DNA of 14,378 nucleotides from an uncultured Bacillaceae bacterium. GTDB taxonomy: Bacteria; Bacillota; Bacilli; Bacillales; Amphibacillaceae. Below are positions 13,862 to 14,378 of the stretch, piece after piece. The translations under genes and the position numbers were made by a program. The stretch's first letter is position 1. The number at the start of each line of letters is the position of its first letter. The notes beneath the pieces are model-generated. The model was not told the origin of the DNA. It ran no database searches and was given only the letters and a program-made list of their open reading frames with translations. The stretch is from the NCBI GenBank assembly GCA_945639745.1, contig CALZEK010000014.1:1-14378 (forward strand), read 5' to 3'.

Positions 13862-13902
13862 TAGTATAGCTTATATTATCTTAATTTTCTAATAATTATT
13901 AG
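13862..13902 (-). promoter_or_regulatory. Promoter candidate and palindrome upstream of the lyase gene
   Basis: On the minus strand a good TATACT -10 box (13863-13868) is preceded at 18 bases by a weak TTAGAA -35. That -35 overlaps a 14-base perfect palindrome, CTAATAATTATTAG (13889-13902), which could be an operator. The flanking DNA is AT-rich, so chance palindromes are possible. Confidence 0.35.
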
Positions 13903-13912
13903 TGATTCTTTT

Positions 13913-13953
13913 AAATAAAAAAAACTGACTTGGCTTCATCAACAAGTCAGTTT
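13913..13953 (-). terminator. Terminator of the tandem-repeat protein gene
   Basis: An 11-bp stem, AAACTGACTTG (13922-13932) with its complement at 13943-13953, has a 10-base loop and on the minus strand is followed by eight T, then ATTT. It lies about 30 bases beyond the stop of the repeat-protein gene. Confidence 0.9.
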
Positions 13954-13984
13954 ATTTAAGTATTGTTTATAACACAAATACGAA

Positions 13985-14378
13985 TTATTTATTCAGTTTA
14001 ATTTCTTCAATCACTAATTGAACTCCATTATCGTGATATATATAGCTTACTTCTCTACCTTCAATTAAAGCAGCAATATCATCGCGTGCTTCGACTGTTA
14101 ATTGAAAAGCTCTTGGACCATCTTTTGTTTCAATTTCAATCGTATGTGGATCAGCTTGGCCGTTGTACATACCTACTTCTGTAATTTTTTTACTCGTTTC
14201 TTTATCATCTTGAGATAATTCAATCGACTCAATGACAAGTTGAAGCCCATTATCATAATAAATGTAGGTTACTTTTTTTCCTTCAATCAAGTCTCCGATA
14301 TCATCACGTGCTTCTAGCGTCAGCTGATAAGCCCTTGGACCTTCCTCTGTTTCAATTTCTATCGTATGTGGATCAGCT
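13985..14378 (-). CDS. Unrecognised tandem-repeat protein, 5' part beyond the right edge
   Basis: The minus-strand frame is open from the stop TAA (13985-13987) to the window edge, so the first 131 visible codons are only the C-terminal part. The TTG at 14290 within DLIEGKK is internal, not the start. It contains two copies of a unit with exact 74-codon (222-base) period, beginning at 14377 and 14155. Each has ADPHTIEIET, GPRA, EARDDI, LIEG and YIY.DNG..LVIE blocks. The units are beta-rich, soluble and acidic, without membrane segments. The last copy ends KLNK. The DNA copies differ mostly at third positions, so the duplication is not recent. I do not recognise the family; small beta-barrel domains in series would fit. 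Confidence 0.75.
   Translation of the reverse strand, partial: ADPHTIEIETEEGPRAYQLTLEARDDIGDLIEGKKVTYIYYDNGLQLVIESIELSQDDKETSKKITEVGMYNGQADPHTIEIETKDGPRAFQLTVEARDDIAALIEGREVSYIYHDNGVQLVIEEIKLNK

Noticed and set aside
14188..14290. Start of the repeat-protein gene at 14290
   Set aside because: The frame stays open to the window edge with an upstream copy of the repeat, so that TTG is an internal leucine.

Overview
The window looks like the chromosome of a low-GC Gram-positive bacterium of the order Bacillales. The supports are the salA (mrp)-kbaA-rRNA operon arrangement, a lysine 6-dehydrogenase that reads like the Geobacillus enzyme, strong AGGAGG-type ribosome sites, TTG starts, AT-rich intergenic DNA and many strong hairpin-plus-T terminators. 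A Planococcaceae/Caryophanaceae-type or other low-GC bacillus is my best guess; the genus is not determined.

Left end (1-3300). The minus strand carries the promoter and leader of an rRNA operon whose 16S gene lies beyond the left edge. Upstream of it are kbaA and a SalA/Mrp-type P-loop ATPase. The salA frame is interrupted by an in-frame TAA, beyond which 25 more codons of plausible Mrp C-terminus are still intact. Compared with the Bacillus subtilis order cwlD-salA-gerD-kbaA-pdaB-rrn, the sporulation and germination genes cwlD, gerD and pdaB are not at this locus. A plus-strand AI-2E/PerM-type permease diverges from salA.

Middle (3300-9960), all on the minus strand. Two adjacent catabolic units are each closed by a terminator. 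One encodes an aldehyde dehydrogenase (probable piperideine-6-carboxylate/aminoadipate-semialdehyde dehydrogenase) followed by L-lysine 6-dehydrogenase, which together would convert L-lysine to L-2-aminoadipate. The other is a TAXI-type TRAP transporter: lipoprotein receptor, DUF1850 protein and fused 4TM/12TM permease. Each unit has a sigma-A-like promoter and, near it, a CcpA cre-like site with one mismatch to consensus, which suggests carbon catabolite repression.

Right part (9960-13860). A plus-strand pair encodes a DapF-fold epimerase/racemase and an SLC1/DAACS amino-acid symporter. It faces a minus-strand, tyrosine-phenol-lyase-like PLP enzyme across a shared bidirectional terminator. 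All three proteins keep their family's core but differ at substrate-recognition positions. The DapF homologue has lost two residues that hold the distal end of diaminopimelate. The symporter lacks the arginine that binds acidic side chains. The lyase has an unusual sequence around the PLP lysine. Together with the lysine genes this suggests an amino-acid uptake, racemisation and breakdown island with specificities that family names would misstate.

Right end. A partial minus-strand gene encodes a protein made of 74-residue tandem repeats. No IS element, CRISPR array, tRNA or complete rRNA gene was seen.
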